Source of the DNA: Anaeromonas gelatinilytica
Lineage (GTDB): Bacteria; Bacillota; Clostridia; Tissierellales; SIT17
Direction: 5' to 3'
Length of the DNA: 44,291 nucleotides
Assembly: GCF_016820635.1 (NCBI RefSeq)
Contig: NZ_WSFU01000045.1
Location: 1-44,291, forward strand
Shown: piece after piece, positions 34,289-42,569 of the stretch
Position numbering within the stretch: position 1 is the first letter of the stretch
Layout of the letters: every line of letters begins with the position of its first letter
Notes under the pieces: model-generated
Told to the model about the DNA's origin: nothing
Seen by the model: only the letters and a program-made list of their open reading frames with translations
Databases searched by the model: none
Made by a program: the position numbers and the translations under genes

Positions 34289-36163
34289 TTGAGGAAGTTT
34301 TTTAGAGGTATAAGCATTTATTTGCTTATATTTGTAGTTTTAATTCTCATAGTCCAATATTTTTTTACAAATGATGCAAAACCTGTTGAAATGGGATATG
34401 AAGAATTAAAGGTAGAAATTGAAAAGGATAATATAAAGAGCATAACTTTTGTAGATAATACGATAAAAGGTGAGCTTGATGATAAGGATAATACTAAATT
34501 TACATCATATGTACCAGATGTACAAAAAGATTATTATGATGAGTTAATTAAAGATAGTAATATAAAAAACGTAAGTGCTGAACCAGAGCCAGGAACTCCT
34601 TGGATAATTAGTGCATTACCTACTATATTGATTGTATTGATATTTGTAGTGTTTTGGTTTGTATTTATGCAACAATCTCAGGGTGGCGGAGGAAGAGTGA
34701 TGTCATTTGGGAAAAGTAAAGCAAAAATGCATAAAGAAGATCCAAAGAATAAAATTACATTTGATGATGTAGCTGGTTTAGAAGAAGAAAAGGAAGAGTT
34801 AGTTGAAATTGTAGACTTTTTGAAGAATCCAAAGAAATTTACACATCTAGGAGCCAGAATACCAAAGGGAGTATTGATGGTAGGACCTCCAGGAACAGGT
34901 AAGACTTATTTATCAAAAGCAACAGCAGGAGAGGCAGAAGTACCATTTTTTAGTATAAGTGGTTCAGACTTTGTTGAAATGTTTGTAGGTGTTGGAGCAT
35001 CAAGAGTCAGAGACTTGTTTGAACAAGCGAAGAAAACTTCACCATGTATTGTGTTTATTGATGAGATAGATGCTGTGGGAAGAAGAAGAGGAGCAGGATT
35101 AGGGGGAGGACATGATGAAAGAGAACAAACCCTAAATCAGTTGCTCGTAGAAATGGATGGATTTGGCATAAATGAAGGAATTATTATAATAGCGGCAACA
35201 AATAGACCTGATATATTGGATCCAGCTTTATTAAGACCTGGTAGATTTGATAGACAAGTACAAGTTGGAATACCTGATATTAAAGGTAGAGAAGCTATTC
35301 TTAAGATACATTCTAGAGGTAAGCCATTAGAAGGTGATGTAGATTTAAATGTTATTGCTAGAAGAACAATAGGATTTACACCAGCAGATTTAGAAAATTT
35401 AATGAATGAAGCAGCATTATTATCTGCTAGGGAGAACCTTAAAGAAATCCCAATGAGACTTTTAGAAGAAGCAATAACTAAAGTGATTGCAGGACCAGAA
35501 AAACGTAGTAGAGTAAGAAGTGATAAAGAGAATAATCTTACTGCATATCATGAGGCTGGTCATGCGGTAGTAGGGAAATTATTACCAACGACAGATCCTG
35601 TTCATATGGTTACAATTATGCCTAGAGGAAGAGCAGGAGGGTTCACTATGAGTCTTCCAACAGAAGATAGAAGTTATATGTCTAAGACAGAGATGCAGGA
35701 AAAAATAGTAGAACTACTTGGTGGTAGAGTAGCAGAAAAATTAGTACTAGAAGATATAAGTACTGGAGCGTCTAATGATATTGAAAGAGCAACTAAATTA
35801 GCTAGAGATATGGTGACTCATTATGGTATGAGTGACAAGCTTGGACCTATGACATATGGAAAAGATGACAGCAATGTATTCCTAGGAAAAGATATAGGAA
35901 GAAGTAAAGATTATAGTGAAGAAGTTGCATCAGAAATAGATCATGAAATGAGAAGAATAATAGAAATGGCATATAGTGAAGCAGAACGTCTTTTATCAGA
36001 GAATATAGATAAACTTCACGAAGTAGCTCATAAACTATTAGAACAAGAAACATTAAATGAAAAAGAATTTAATAGCATATTTGAAGAAGATAATGAAGTT
36101 CAAAATGATGATTTAGAAGATGATACAACTGAAAATGATTCAAATGATGAAGATATAGAATAA
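34289..36163 (+). CDS. ftsH: ATP-dependent zinc metalloprotease FtsH
   Basis: FtsH is a hexameric membrane AAA protease degrading membrane and regulatory proteins. In B. subtilis it is needed for sporulation. The 624-residue protein has two membrane segments (about 8-27 and 108-127) around an extracytoplasmic domain. It then has an AAA domain with Walker A GPPGTGKT (199-206), Walker [11 protein letters not shown], the arginine-finger region RPGRFDRQ, and the zinc site HEAGH (421-425). The acidic tail is low in complexity. The start is TTG 34289, 7 bases after GGAAGGAGG, immediately followed by the conserved N-terminus. Confidence 0.96.
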   Translation: MRKFFRGISIYLLIFVVLILIVQYFFTNDAKPVEMGYEELKVEIEKDNIKSITFVDNTIKGELDDKDNTKFTSYVPDVQKDYYDELIKDSNIKNVSAEPEPGTPWIISALPTILIVLIFVVFWFVFMQQSQGGGGRVMSFGKSKAKMHKEDPKNKITFDDVAGLEEEKEELVEIVDFLKNPKKFTHLGARIPKGVLMVGPPGTGKTYLSKATAGEAEVPFFSISGSDFVEMFVGVGASRVRDLFEQAKKTSPCIVFIDEIDAVGRRRGAGLGGGHDEREQTLNQLLVEMDGFGINEGIIIIAATNRPDILDPALLRPGRFDRQVQVGIPDIKGREAILKIHSRGKPLEGDVDLNVIARRTIGFTPADLENLMNEAALLSARENLKEIPMRLLEEAITKVIAGPEKRSRVRSDKENNLTAYHEAGHAVVGKLLPTTDPVHMVTIMPRGRAGGFTMSLPTEDRSYMSKTEMQEKIVELLGGRVAEKLVLEDISTGASNDIERATKLARDMVTHYGMSDKLGPMTYGKDDSNVFLGKDIGRSKDYSEEVASEIDHEMRRIIEMAYSEAERLLSENIDKLHEVAHKLLEQETLNEKEFNSIFEEDNEVQNDDLEDDTTENDSNDEDIE

Positions 36164-36168
36164 ATATG

Positions 36169-36193
36169 ATGGTCACAATTGTGGCCATTTTTT
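36169..36193 (+). terminator. Terminator after ftsH
   Basis: ATGGTCAC pairs with GTGGCCAT (one G-U) across AATT, followed by a T-run. Confidence 0.85.
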
Positions 36194-36254
36194 ATTCGAT
36201 TTTTATATTTTTTTGTTATAATATTATATAAATAAAATAAGTAGGAGTGATAAT

Positions 36255-36638
36255 ATGGAATTTAATCTAGAATTAAATATGAAAGGTAGAGCAGAAGATG
36301 TAGTGGTTGAAGAAAATACTGCTGCTAAATTTGGAAGTGGTACCATATATGTATATGCTACGCCTATGATGATTGGATTGATGGAAAATGCTGCATTAAA
36401 TACTGTGGATGAAGCATTAGGAGAAGAATATTCCACAGTAGGCGTAAAAGTAGATGTAGATCATATTTCTGCAACTCCTTTAGGCAAAAAAGTATGGGCA
36501 AAAGCAGTACTTACAAAAATAGAAGGTAAAAGATTATATTTTAATGTCTCTGCTTATGATGAAAATAAAAAAATTGGAGAAGGAATTCATATAAGATATA
36601 TTATAAATAAGAATAAATTTTTGGATAAATTAAAATAG
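36255..36638 (+). CDS. Hotdog-fold acyl-CoA thioesterase, FlK-like
   Basis: A 127-residue hotdog-fold protein of the fluoroacetyl-CoA thioesterase (FlK) type. Seen: YATPMMIGLMENAAL, VDHISATPLGKKVWAKA and YDENKKIGEGIHIRY. The residues T36, E44 and H70 have exactly the spacing of the FlK catalytic triad T42, E50 and H76. Small acyl-CoA esters are likely substrates; fluoroacetyl-CoA itself is not expected in this setting. It starts at ATG with TAGGAGTG. A TATAAT at 36217-36222 may be its -10. It stands alone after the ftsH terminator, and a link to the CoA metabolism downstream is inference. Confidence 0.82.
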   Translation: MEFNLELNMKGRAEDVVVEENTAAKFGSGTIYVYATPMMIGLMENAALNTVDEALGEEYSTVGVKVDVDHISATPLGKKVWAKAVLTKIEGKRLYFNVSAYDENKKIGEGIHIRYIINKNKFLDKLK

Positions 36639-36719
36639 ATATGATTTTTTAGAGAAAAGCAAGTAAATGTAGAAAAATATATAATCATGTCATATAATAA
36701 CGAAAATAATAATTTGTTC

Positions 36720-36748
36720 TTGCAAATGTTTTCATGATGTATTATAAT
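36720..36748 (+). promoter_or_regulatory. Strong sigma-A promoter of the permease leader
   Basis: TTGCAA (36720-36725), 17 bp, TATAAT (36743-36748). Transcription should start near 36755, about 214 bases before the permease start codon. Confidence 0.65.
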
Positions 36749-36754
36749 AAAAAG

Positions 36755-36880
36755 TGAAAATAGTAAGAAAATTTAATAAAGATACCATATAATTATGGTG
36801 ATGGAACAACTTTCTATCAATAAAAATAATTATAACACGGTAGTCTAAGTTTTATGCCTTAGTCTTGCTGTGTTTTTTTA
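36755..36880 (+). ncRNA. Leader RNA ending in an intrinsic terminator (possible riboswitch or attenuator)
   Basis: Between the promoter and the permease there are two small hairpins: ACCATA/TATGGT (36784-36789 with 36794-36799) and GATGGA/TCTATC (36800-36805 with 36813-36818). A long two-part terminator stem follows (36834-36843 with about 36865-36874, inner CTAAG/CTTAG) with a T-run. ATAATTAT occurs at 36789-36796 and 36826-36833; being self-complementary, the copies could pair with each other and disrupt the first hairpin. I match it to no known riboswitch class. It could also be a simple terminated small RNA. The rest of the gene-free stretch 36639-36968 holds only the promoter and an orphan ribosome-binding-site-like sequence. 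Confidence 0.45.
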
Positions 36881-36909
36881 TTTTAAATTTTGATATAAAT
36901 TTAACAATT

Positions 36910-36918
36910 GGAGGTGAT
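36910..36918 (+). other. Perfect Shine-Dalgarno sequence without a following gene
   Basis: GGAGGTGAT pairs fully with the 3' end of 16S rRNA, but no ATG, GTG or TTG frame of any length starts at a suitable distance. The permease start at 36969 has its own AAGGGGG. It may be a ribosome standby site or a relic of a leader peptide. Confidence 0.4.
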
Positions 36919-36968
36919 AGACTAGTTTAAATATTTTAGGTTTCATTAAATTATAAGGGGGAATAAGT

Positions 36969-38354
36969 GTGAATTATCAGTTTTTCGACTTTGTAGGATG
37001 GATAACTAATCCTTTTATTTTAATGTTTTTAGCTGTATTTACTGGTTTGCTTTTTGGAAAAATTAAGTTTGGAAAATTTAATTTTGGAGTTTCTGGAGCA
37101 TTATTTACAGGTATTGTTATAGGATGGGTTATAACAAAATATGCAAATGGTTTTTCAGAAGGTTCTACAGGTTATAGTTCAGCACAAAATATGTTATCAG
37201 TCGGAGTTATTCCTAAGGATTTCTTTAATTTATTTTTAATATTATTTGTAGCAGCTGTAGGTTTATTAGCTGCAAAAGACATGAATGTGGTTATTAAAAA
37301 GTATGGTACAAAATTTATTCTTTTAGGCCTTGTAATTACTTGTATAGCTGCAGGAGCCACATATGTAATGACAATTTTAAGTGAGGATTCAAATCCTTAT
37401 GAAGTTGCTGGAGTATATACAGGAGCATTAACTAGTTCTCCTGGGTTAGCAGCGGCTATTGAAACTGCTACAGACCATGCAACTGATAAAATTGCAGAAT
37501 TTGATGATATGAATGACAATGAAAAAATAAAGATAGCTAAAGAGTTAGATATAGACTCAGAAGAAATTACTAAAGAAGGATTTCAATTGACATCAGAACA
37601 AAAAAGTGAGTTTATTAATAATGCTGAGGCAGGAATTGGAGCTGGTCATGCTATTGGATATCCTTTTGGAGTTCTTGTGGTTATACTTGCGGTGAATTTT
37701 TTTCCTAATATATTTAAATTAGATGTGGAAAAAGAAAGAAAATTATATAGAGAAGAGATGGAGGCTGCAAGAAAAGCTGCAAATGTGAAAGAGATTAAGA
37801 CTGTTAGTTTTGATTTGATAGCGTTTTCAGTAGCTTGTTTATTTGGTTATACTATAGGTCAGATCACTATTCCTCTTGGACCATTAGGAGATTTTAGTTT
37901 AGGAGCTACTGGAGGAGTACTTATAGGTTCTTTATTGTTAGGATATATAGGAAAGATAGGTCCTCTTTATTTTAGAATGGATAGCAATATCCTTAGTGTT
38001 GTAAGACAATTATCATTAGCATTCTTCCTTGCAATAGTTGGATTAAGATATGGATTTGTTGTTATAAATTCTGTGGTTAGTTCAACAGCGGGTGCATATT
38101 TAGCTTTAGTATCATTAGTTGTAGGTGTTGTGGGTATGTTAATTGGATTTTTAATTGGAAGATATGTATTTAAATTAAATTGGCTTATGTTGTCTGGAGC
38201 AATTTGTGGTGGAATGACATCTACGCCAGGGTTAGGTGCAGCCATTGAAGCAGCAGGAAGCGACGAACCAGCAGCTGGTTATGGAGCAACATATCCCTTT
38301 GCATTATTAGGAATGGTATTATTTACAATTATTCTTCATAAATTACCCATGTAG
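36969..38354 (+). CDS. AAE-family (aspartate:alanine exchanger / YidE-YbjL type) permease
   Basis: A 461-residue membrane protein with about 10-12 hydrophobic segments in two repeats. Each repeat holds the family signature: TGALTSSPGLAAAIE near residue 150 and GGMTSTPGLGAAIE near 420, the latter followed by GYGATYPFALLGM. AAE members include AspT and the succinate exporter SucE of Corynebacterium. The central soluble region is only about 90 residues, too short for the two TrkA-C domains of AspT. It starts at GTG after AAGGGGG. With CoA transferase and methylmalonyl-CoA genes downstream, a dicarboxylate or propionate exchanger is the best guess; the substrate is not proven. Confidence 0.8.
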   Translation: MNYQFFDFVGWITNPFILMFLAVFTGLLFGKIKFGKFNFGVSGALFTGIVIGWVITKYANGFSEGSTGYSSAQNMLSVGVIPKDFFNLFLILFVAAVGLLAAKDMNVVIKKYGTKFILLGLVITCIAAGATYVMTILSEDSNPYEVAGVYTGALTSSPGLAAAIETATDHATDKIAEFDDMNDNEKIKIAKELDIDSEEITKEGFQLTSEQKSEFINNAEAGIGAGHAIGYPFGVLVVILAVNFFPNIFKLDVEKERKLYREEMEAARKAANVKEIKTVSFDLIAFSVACLFGYTIGQITIPLGPLGDFSLGATGGVLIGSLLLGYIGKIGPLYFRMDSNILSVVRQLSLAFFLAIVGLRYGFVVINSVVSSTAGAYLALVSLVVGVVGMLIGFLIGRYVFKLNWLMLSGAICGGMTSTPGLGAAIEAAGSDEPAAGYGATYPFALLGMVLFTIILHKLPM

Positions 38355-38405
38355 TTTTTATATTTGATAGAATATAGGTAAAAGCTTTTAAATGGAGTGG
38401 TTAAT

Positions 38406-38726
38406 GTGAAGAATGATGAAGTGTTTTTGACTGGTTATGCAAAATTACCAGATGGAATTACTGCAAAAGAATTGTATGTAGTAGTAGCTTTAGGGTTAGT
38501 CGTTGATAGGGAAACAAGTGAAATATTAGAAGCTGAACCTACTTTATCTACACATGTAGCAAGAGATTTTGTTTCAAAATTATTGGTTGGAGAAAAATTA
38601 AATGACATAAATCATATTGAAAATAAATTTAGACATAACTATTTTGGTTCAGCTAAAAAGGCTGTTTTGACAGCTATTAGAACATGTCATAAAAATTACA
38701 AAAAAATTCATGGAGACTTAGAATGA
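38406..38726 (+). CDS. DUF3870 domain protein of unknown function
   Basis: A 106-residue, probably cytoplasmic protein that I recognise as the DUF3870 type, known mainly from anaerobic Firmicutes near CoA-ester genes. Visible parts are VFLTGYAKLPDGITA, a hydrophobic strand YVVVALGLVVD, TLSTHVARDFVSKLLVGE, and a His/Tyr-rich end (HNYFGSAKKAVLTAIRTCHKNY). I chose GTG 38406, which is 5-6 bases after GGAGTGG; GTG 38397 lies inside that site. It is 13 bases before the CoA transferase gene and very likely co-transcribed with it. No function is known to me; a regulatory or accessory role is a guess. Confidence 0.75.
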   Translation: MKNDEVFLTGYAKLPDGITAKELYVVVALGLVVDRETSEILEAEPTLSTHVARDFVSKLLVGEKLNDINHIENKFRHNYFGSAKKAVLTAIRTCHKNYKKIHGDLE

Positions 38727-38739
38727 AGGGGGAAATAAA

Positions 38740-40242
38740 TTGTTGGAGAAAAGATTGCGTTGTGCAAAGCTTAAAGATAAAATCATGGAAGCAAAAGAAG
38801 CAGCTAAATTCTTTGAAAAAGACATGGTAGTTGGTACCAGTGGATTTACCCCAGCAGGATATCCAAAATCTGTCCCTTTAGCATTAGCTGAAAGGGGAGA
38901 AAAGGGAGAAGATTTAGGTCTAACTATTATTACTGGTGCATCTGTAGGAGATGAATTAGATGGTGCTTTATCAAGAACAGGAGTGCTAAAAAGAAGATAT
39001 CCTTATCAGACTAATAAGGATTCAAGAAATAAAATCAATGACGGTAGTGTTCAATATTCTGATATGCATTTAAGTCATGTACCACAATGGGTTAAATATG
39101 GTTTTTTTGGTAATATAGATATAGCTTTAGTAGAAGCTGTAGCTATTAGAGAAGATGGGGGAATAGTACCTTCTACTTCAATAGGAAATTCTAATGTTTT
39201 TGTAGAAAAAGCAGATAAAGTTATAGTAGAGATAAATACTAGTCAACCATTGGCATTAGAAGGAATTCATGACATATATAGTCCTGAAAATCCACCAAAT
39301 AGGAGACCAATTCCATTAACTAGAACTAATGAAAGAATTGGTACGGATTATATACCATGTGACCCGGATAAAATAGTAGCAATAGTAATATCTGATATAA
39401 AAGATAAAACTAGACCTGTAGCTTCAATAGATGACGTATCAAAGCAAATGGCAAAACATTTAATAGGATTTCTAGAGAAAGAAGTAAAGGAAGGAAGATT
39501 GCCTGAAAATTTATTACCATTACAGTCAGGAGTAGGAAGTGTAGCTAATGCAGTTTTGGGAGGACTTGTTGATTCTAAATTTGAGGATTTGACAATATAT
39601 TCAGAGGTTATTCAGGATTCAGCATTAGATTTATTAGATTCAGGAAAAGTAACCTTTGCATCAGGTACTTCACTAACAGTATCTCCTGATAGACTAGATG
39701 ATTTTTATGATAATTTTCATAAATATAAAGAAAAAGTAGTCTTAAGACCTCAAGAAATAAGTAATAATCCTGAGGTGATAAGAAGATTAGGTATTATAGC
39801 TATGAATACAGCTATTGAATTAGATATATATGGAAATGTAAATTCTACTAATATAATGGGAAGTAAAATGATGAATGGTATAGGTGGATCTGGAGATTTT
39901 GCTAGAAATGCATATTTATCTATATTTACTACTCAATCTATAGCAAAGAATGGAGATATTTCTAGTATTGTACCAATGGTATCTCATCATGATCATACAG
40001 AACATGATGTTCATGTTATTGTTACAGAACAGGGAGTTGCAGATTTAAGAGGATTGAGTCCAAAAGAAAGAGCTAAAACAATTATAGAAAATTGTGCACA
40101 TCCAGATTATAAAGAACAGTTAATGGAATATTTATCCAGCTCTCTTGAAAAGTCTGCTTCTAAACATTTACCTCATGCCATGGATAAGTCTTTGTCTTGG
40201 CATAAAAGATTTTTAGAACAAGGTACAATGAAAATCAAGTAA
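38740..40242 (+). CDS. Acetyl-CoA hydrolase/transferase family CoA transferase (Cat1/ScpC-like)
   Basis: A 500-residue member of the family containing clostridial Cat1 (succinyl-CoA:acetate), AarC and ScpC (propionyl-CoA:succinate CoA transferase). It moves CoA between short acids through a glutamyl-CoA intermediate. The likely catalytic residue is E289 in IYSEVIQDSALDLLDSG. Family motifs: VGTSGFTPAGYPKSVP, LQSGVGSVANAVLGGL, GIGGSGDFARNAYLS and VTEQGVADLRG. The start is TTG 38740 after AAGGGGG, with a second TTG next to it. Beside methylmalonyl-CoA mutase, propionyl-CoA plus succinate giving propionate plus succinyl-CoA is the favoured reaction; acetate is also possible. Confidence 0.88.
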   Translation: MLEKRLRCAKLKDKIMEAKEAAKFFEKDMVVGTSGFTPAGYPKSVPLALAERGEKGEDLGLTIITGASVGDELDGALSRTGVLKRRYPYQTNKDSRNKINDGSVQYSDMHLSHVPQWVKYGFFGNIDIALVEAVAIREDGGIVPSTSIGNSNVFVEKADKVIVEINTSQPLALEGIHDIYSPENPPNRRPIPLTRTNERIGTDYIPCDPDKIVAIVISDIKDKTRPVASIDDVSKQMAKHLIGFLEKEVKEGRLPENLLPLQSGVGSVANAVLGGLVDSKFEDLTIYSEVIQDSALDLLDSGKVTFASGTSLTVSPDRLDDFYDNFHKYKEKVVLRPQEISNNPEVIRRLGIIAMNTAIELDIYGNVNSTNIMGSKMMNGIGGSGDFARNAYLSIFTTQSIAKNGDISSIVPMVSHHDHTEHDVHVIVTEQGVADLRGLSPKERAKTIIENCAHPDYKEQLMEYLSSSLEKSASKHLPHAMDKSLSWHKRFLEQGTMKIK

Positions 40243-40339
40243 TATTAAAAAAAATTAACATTATAATATATTGAAGGTTTTATATAAATACATGTAGAAA
40301 ATTGTAGCATAATATATGGGTTAAATTTTAGAGTTATAA

Positions 40340-40380
40340 AAAATACTCCTAATAATTTTAGTACTAGGTACTAGTATTTT
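40340..40380. repeat. Nested inverted repeats upstream of the methylmalonyl-CoA mutase gene
   Basis: AAAATACT (40340-40347) pairs with AGTATTTT (40373-40380), enclosing CCTA/TAGG. Inside lies the dyad TACTAG-GTA-CTAGTA (40362-40376). It has no T-run, so an operator or weak attenuator is more likely than a terminator. No convincing promoter was found in 40243-40456, so the mutase genes may be read through from upstream. Confidence 0.4.
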
Positions 40381-40456
40381 GTCATAAAATAAGTTAGGAT
40401 TAAGAAGAAAAGTATTTTATTGATAATCTTTAGCTCTTAATAAAGGAGGTCTAATT

Positions 40457-42136
40457 GTGATTAAAGATGAGAAAATGAAAGAAATTAAGGATTCAACTAA
40501 AAAATGGGAAGAAACAACTGTTGATAAAGCTATTTCAAGATTCCCAGAAAGAAAAAAAGAATTTAAAACTGGCTCAGGGTTAAAAGTAGATAGACTTTAT
40601 ACTCCTGAAAATGTTGAAGATTTAGATTATGAAAATGACTTAGGATATCCAGGACAATATCCATATACTAGAGGAGTCCAACCTACTATGTATAGAGGTA
40701 GATTATGGACTATGAGAATGTATGCGGGATTTGCAACTGCAGCAGAATCAAATAAAAGATATAAATATCTAGTAGAGCAGGGTTCAACAGGTCTTTCAGT
40801 AGCTTTTGATTTACCTACTCAGATCGGATATGATTCGGATCATTCATTAGCAGAAGGAGAAGTAGGAAAGGTTGGAGTTGCAATAGATTCATTAAAGGAT
40901 ATGGAATTACTTTTTGATGGTATACCATTAGATAAAGTAAGTACATCAATGACTATAAATGCTCCAGCATCTGTACTATTGGCTATGTATATAGCAGTAG
41001 CTGAAAAGCAAGGGGTATCTCAAGAAAAATTAAGGGGAACTATCCAAAATGATATCTTAAAAGAGTATATTGCTCGTGGAACTTATATATTCCCAACGGA
41101 AGAATCTATGAGATTAATAACTAATATATTTGAATATTGTTCAGAAAATGTACCAAAATGGAATACAATAAGTATTTCTGGTTATCACATTAGAGAGGCT
41201 GGATCTACAGCGGCTCAAGAAGTAGGATTTACATTAGCAGATGGTATAGCATATGTGGAAGCTGCAATTAAAGCAGGTCTTGATGTAGATTCATTTGCAC
41301 CAAGACTATCATTCTTCTTTAATGCTCATAATGATTTATTAGAAGAAGTTGCTAAGTATAGAGCTGCTAGAAGATTATGGGCAAGAATAATGAAAGAAAG
41401 ATTTGGAGCTAAAAATCCAAAATCAATGATGCTTAAATTTCATACACAAACTGGTGGTTCTACATTAACAGCTCAACAACCAGAAAATAATGTGGTTCGT
41501 GTGGCTATTCAAACATTAGCAGCTGTTCTTGGAGGAACTCAGTCATTGCATACAAATTCTAAAGATGAAGCATTGGCTTTACCTTCAGAAACATCTGTAA
41601 GAACTGCTCTAAGAACTCAGCAAATTGTCGCTCATGAAAGTGGAGTTACAGAAACAATAGATCCTTTAGCTGGATCATATTATGTGGAAGCTAAGACAGA
41701 TGAAATTGAAGAAAAAGCTATGGAATATATTAAAAATATAGACGAAATGGGTGGAGCACCTAAGGCTATTGATGAGGGATACATCCAAAAAGAAATCATG
41801 GATGCTGCTTATAATTACCAAAAGGATATTGAGTCTGGAGAAAATATTGTGGTTGGAATGAATAAATTCCAGGCAGAAGAAGAAGCTCCAAAGGATCTAT
41901 TAAAAGTTGATCCTGCAGTAGGAGAAATGCAAAAAGATAGAATAAAAGCTCTTAAAGAAGAAAGGGATAATGAAGCGGTTTCAGATAAATTAGAAAACTT
42001 AAGAAAAGCTTGTGAAAGTGATGAAAATGTAATGCCATATATAATAGATGCAGTTAAAGAATATGCCACTCTAGGAGAGATTTGTGGAGTAATGAGAGAA
42101 ATATTTGGTGAATATGAACAAGCGGTAATGTTATAG
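40457..42136 (+). CDS. Methylmalonyl-CoA mutase, catalytic (large) subunit
   Basis: It interconverts succinyl-CoA and (R)-methylmalonyl-CoA by B12 radical chemistry. The 559-residue protein is the TIM-barrel half only; the cobalamin domain is the next gene. Substrate-defining residues are readable with Propionibacterium numbering: Y89 (RMYAGF), Q197 (TIQND), R207 (IARGTY), Y243 and H244 (SGYHIREAG). Y89 with R207 marks methylmalonyl-CoA mutase; isobutyryl-CoA and 2-hydroxyisobutyryl-CoA mutases have Phe or Ile with Gln. It starts at GTG behind AAAGGAGGT. It forms one run with the next four genes. Confidence 0.93.
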   Translation: MIKDEKMKEIKDSTKKWEETTVDKAISRFPERKKEFKTGSGLKVDRLYTPENVEDLDYENDLGYPGQYPYTRGVQPTMYRGRLWTMRMYAGFATAAESNKRYKYLVEQGSTGLSVAFDLPTQIGYDSDHSLAEGEVGKVGVAIDSLKDMELLFDGIPLDKVSTSMTINAPASVLLAMYIAVAEKQGVSQEKLRGTIQNDILKEYIARGTYIFPTEESMRLITNIFEYCSENVPKWNTISISGYHIREAGSTAAQEVGFTLADGIAYVEAAIKAGLDVDSFAPRLSFFFNAHNDLLEEVAKYRAARRLWARIMKERFGAKNPKSMMLKFHTQTGGSTLTAQQPENNVVRVAIQTLAAVLGGTQSLHTNSKDEALALPSETSVRTALRTQQIVAHESGVTETIDPLAGSYYVEAKTDEIEEKAMEYIKNIDEMGGAPKAIDEGYIQKEIMDAAYNYQKDIESGENIVVGMNKFQAEEEAPKDLLKVDPAVGEMQKDRIKALKEERDNEAVSDKLENLRKACESDENVMPYIIDAVKEYATLGEICGVMREIFGEYEQAVML

Positions 42137-42163
42137 AGATAAATGTATAAAGGAGGAGTTTAA

Positions 42164-42559
42164 ATGGATAGACCAATTAGAGTATTAGTTGCTAAGCCAG
42201 GACTAGATGGTCATGATAGAGGAGCTAAAGTTATTGCAAGAGCTCTTAGAGATGCAAGTATGGAGGTAATATATACTGGTCTTAGACAAACTCCAGAACA
42301 AATAGTAGCAGCGGCTATACAGGAGGATGTAGATGTTGTTGCTATGAGTATATTATCTGGAGCTCATAATCATTTGTTTCCAAAGGTAGTAAAACTTTTT
42401 AAAGAAGAAGGAGTAGAAGATGTACTTGTTATAGGAGGAGGAGTTATACCAGATGATGATATACCAGGACTAAAAGAAGCTGGTATAGCAGAAGTATTCA
42501 CACCAGGAACTCCTACTACTAAAACAATAGAATTTATAAAAAATAATTTGAAAAAGTAG
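42164..42559 (+). CDS. Methylmalonyl-CoA mutase, cobalamin-binding (small) subunit
   Basis: A 131-residue B12-binding domain that supplies adenosylcobalamin to the catalytic subunit upstream. The signature DxHxxG is present (D15, H17, G20 in [10 protein letters not shown]), where the histidine replaces the lower cobalt ligand (base-off, His-on). [12 protein letters not shown] and [12 protein letters not shown] complete the Rossmann-like fold. It starts at ATG with AAGGAGGAG, 27 bases after the large subunit. The split arrangement is like that of archaea and some anaerobic bacteria. Confidence 0.95.
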   Translation: MDRPIRVLVAKPGLDGHDRGAKVIARALRDASMEVIYTGLRQTPEQIVAAAIQEDVDVVAMSILSGAHNHLFPKVVKLFKEEGVEDVLVIGGGVIPDDDIPGLKEAGIAEVFTPGTPTTKTIEFIKNNLKK

Positions 42560-42569
42560 AGGATATTAG

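Noticed and set aside
36784-36880. Assignment of the permease leader to fluoride, purine, c-di-GMP or cobalamin riboswitch classes
   Set aside because: GGTGATGG slightly resembles the fluoride motif, but the required pairing partners and conserved loops of each class are missing.
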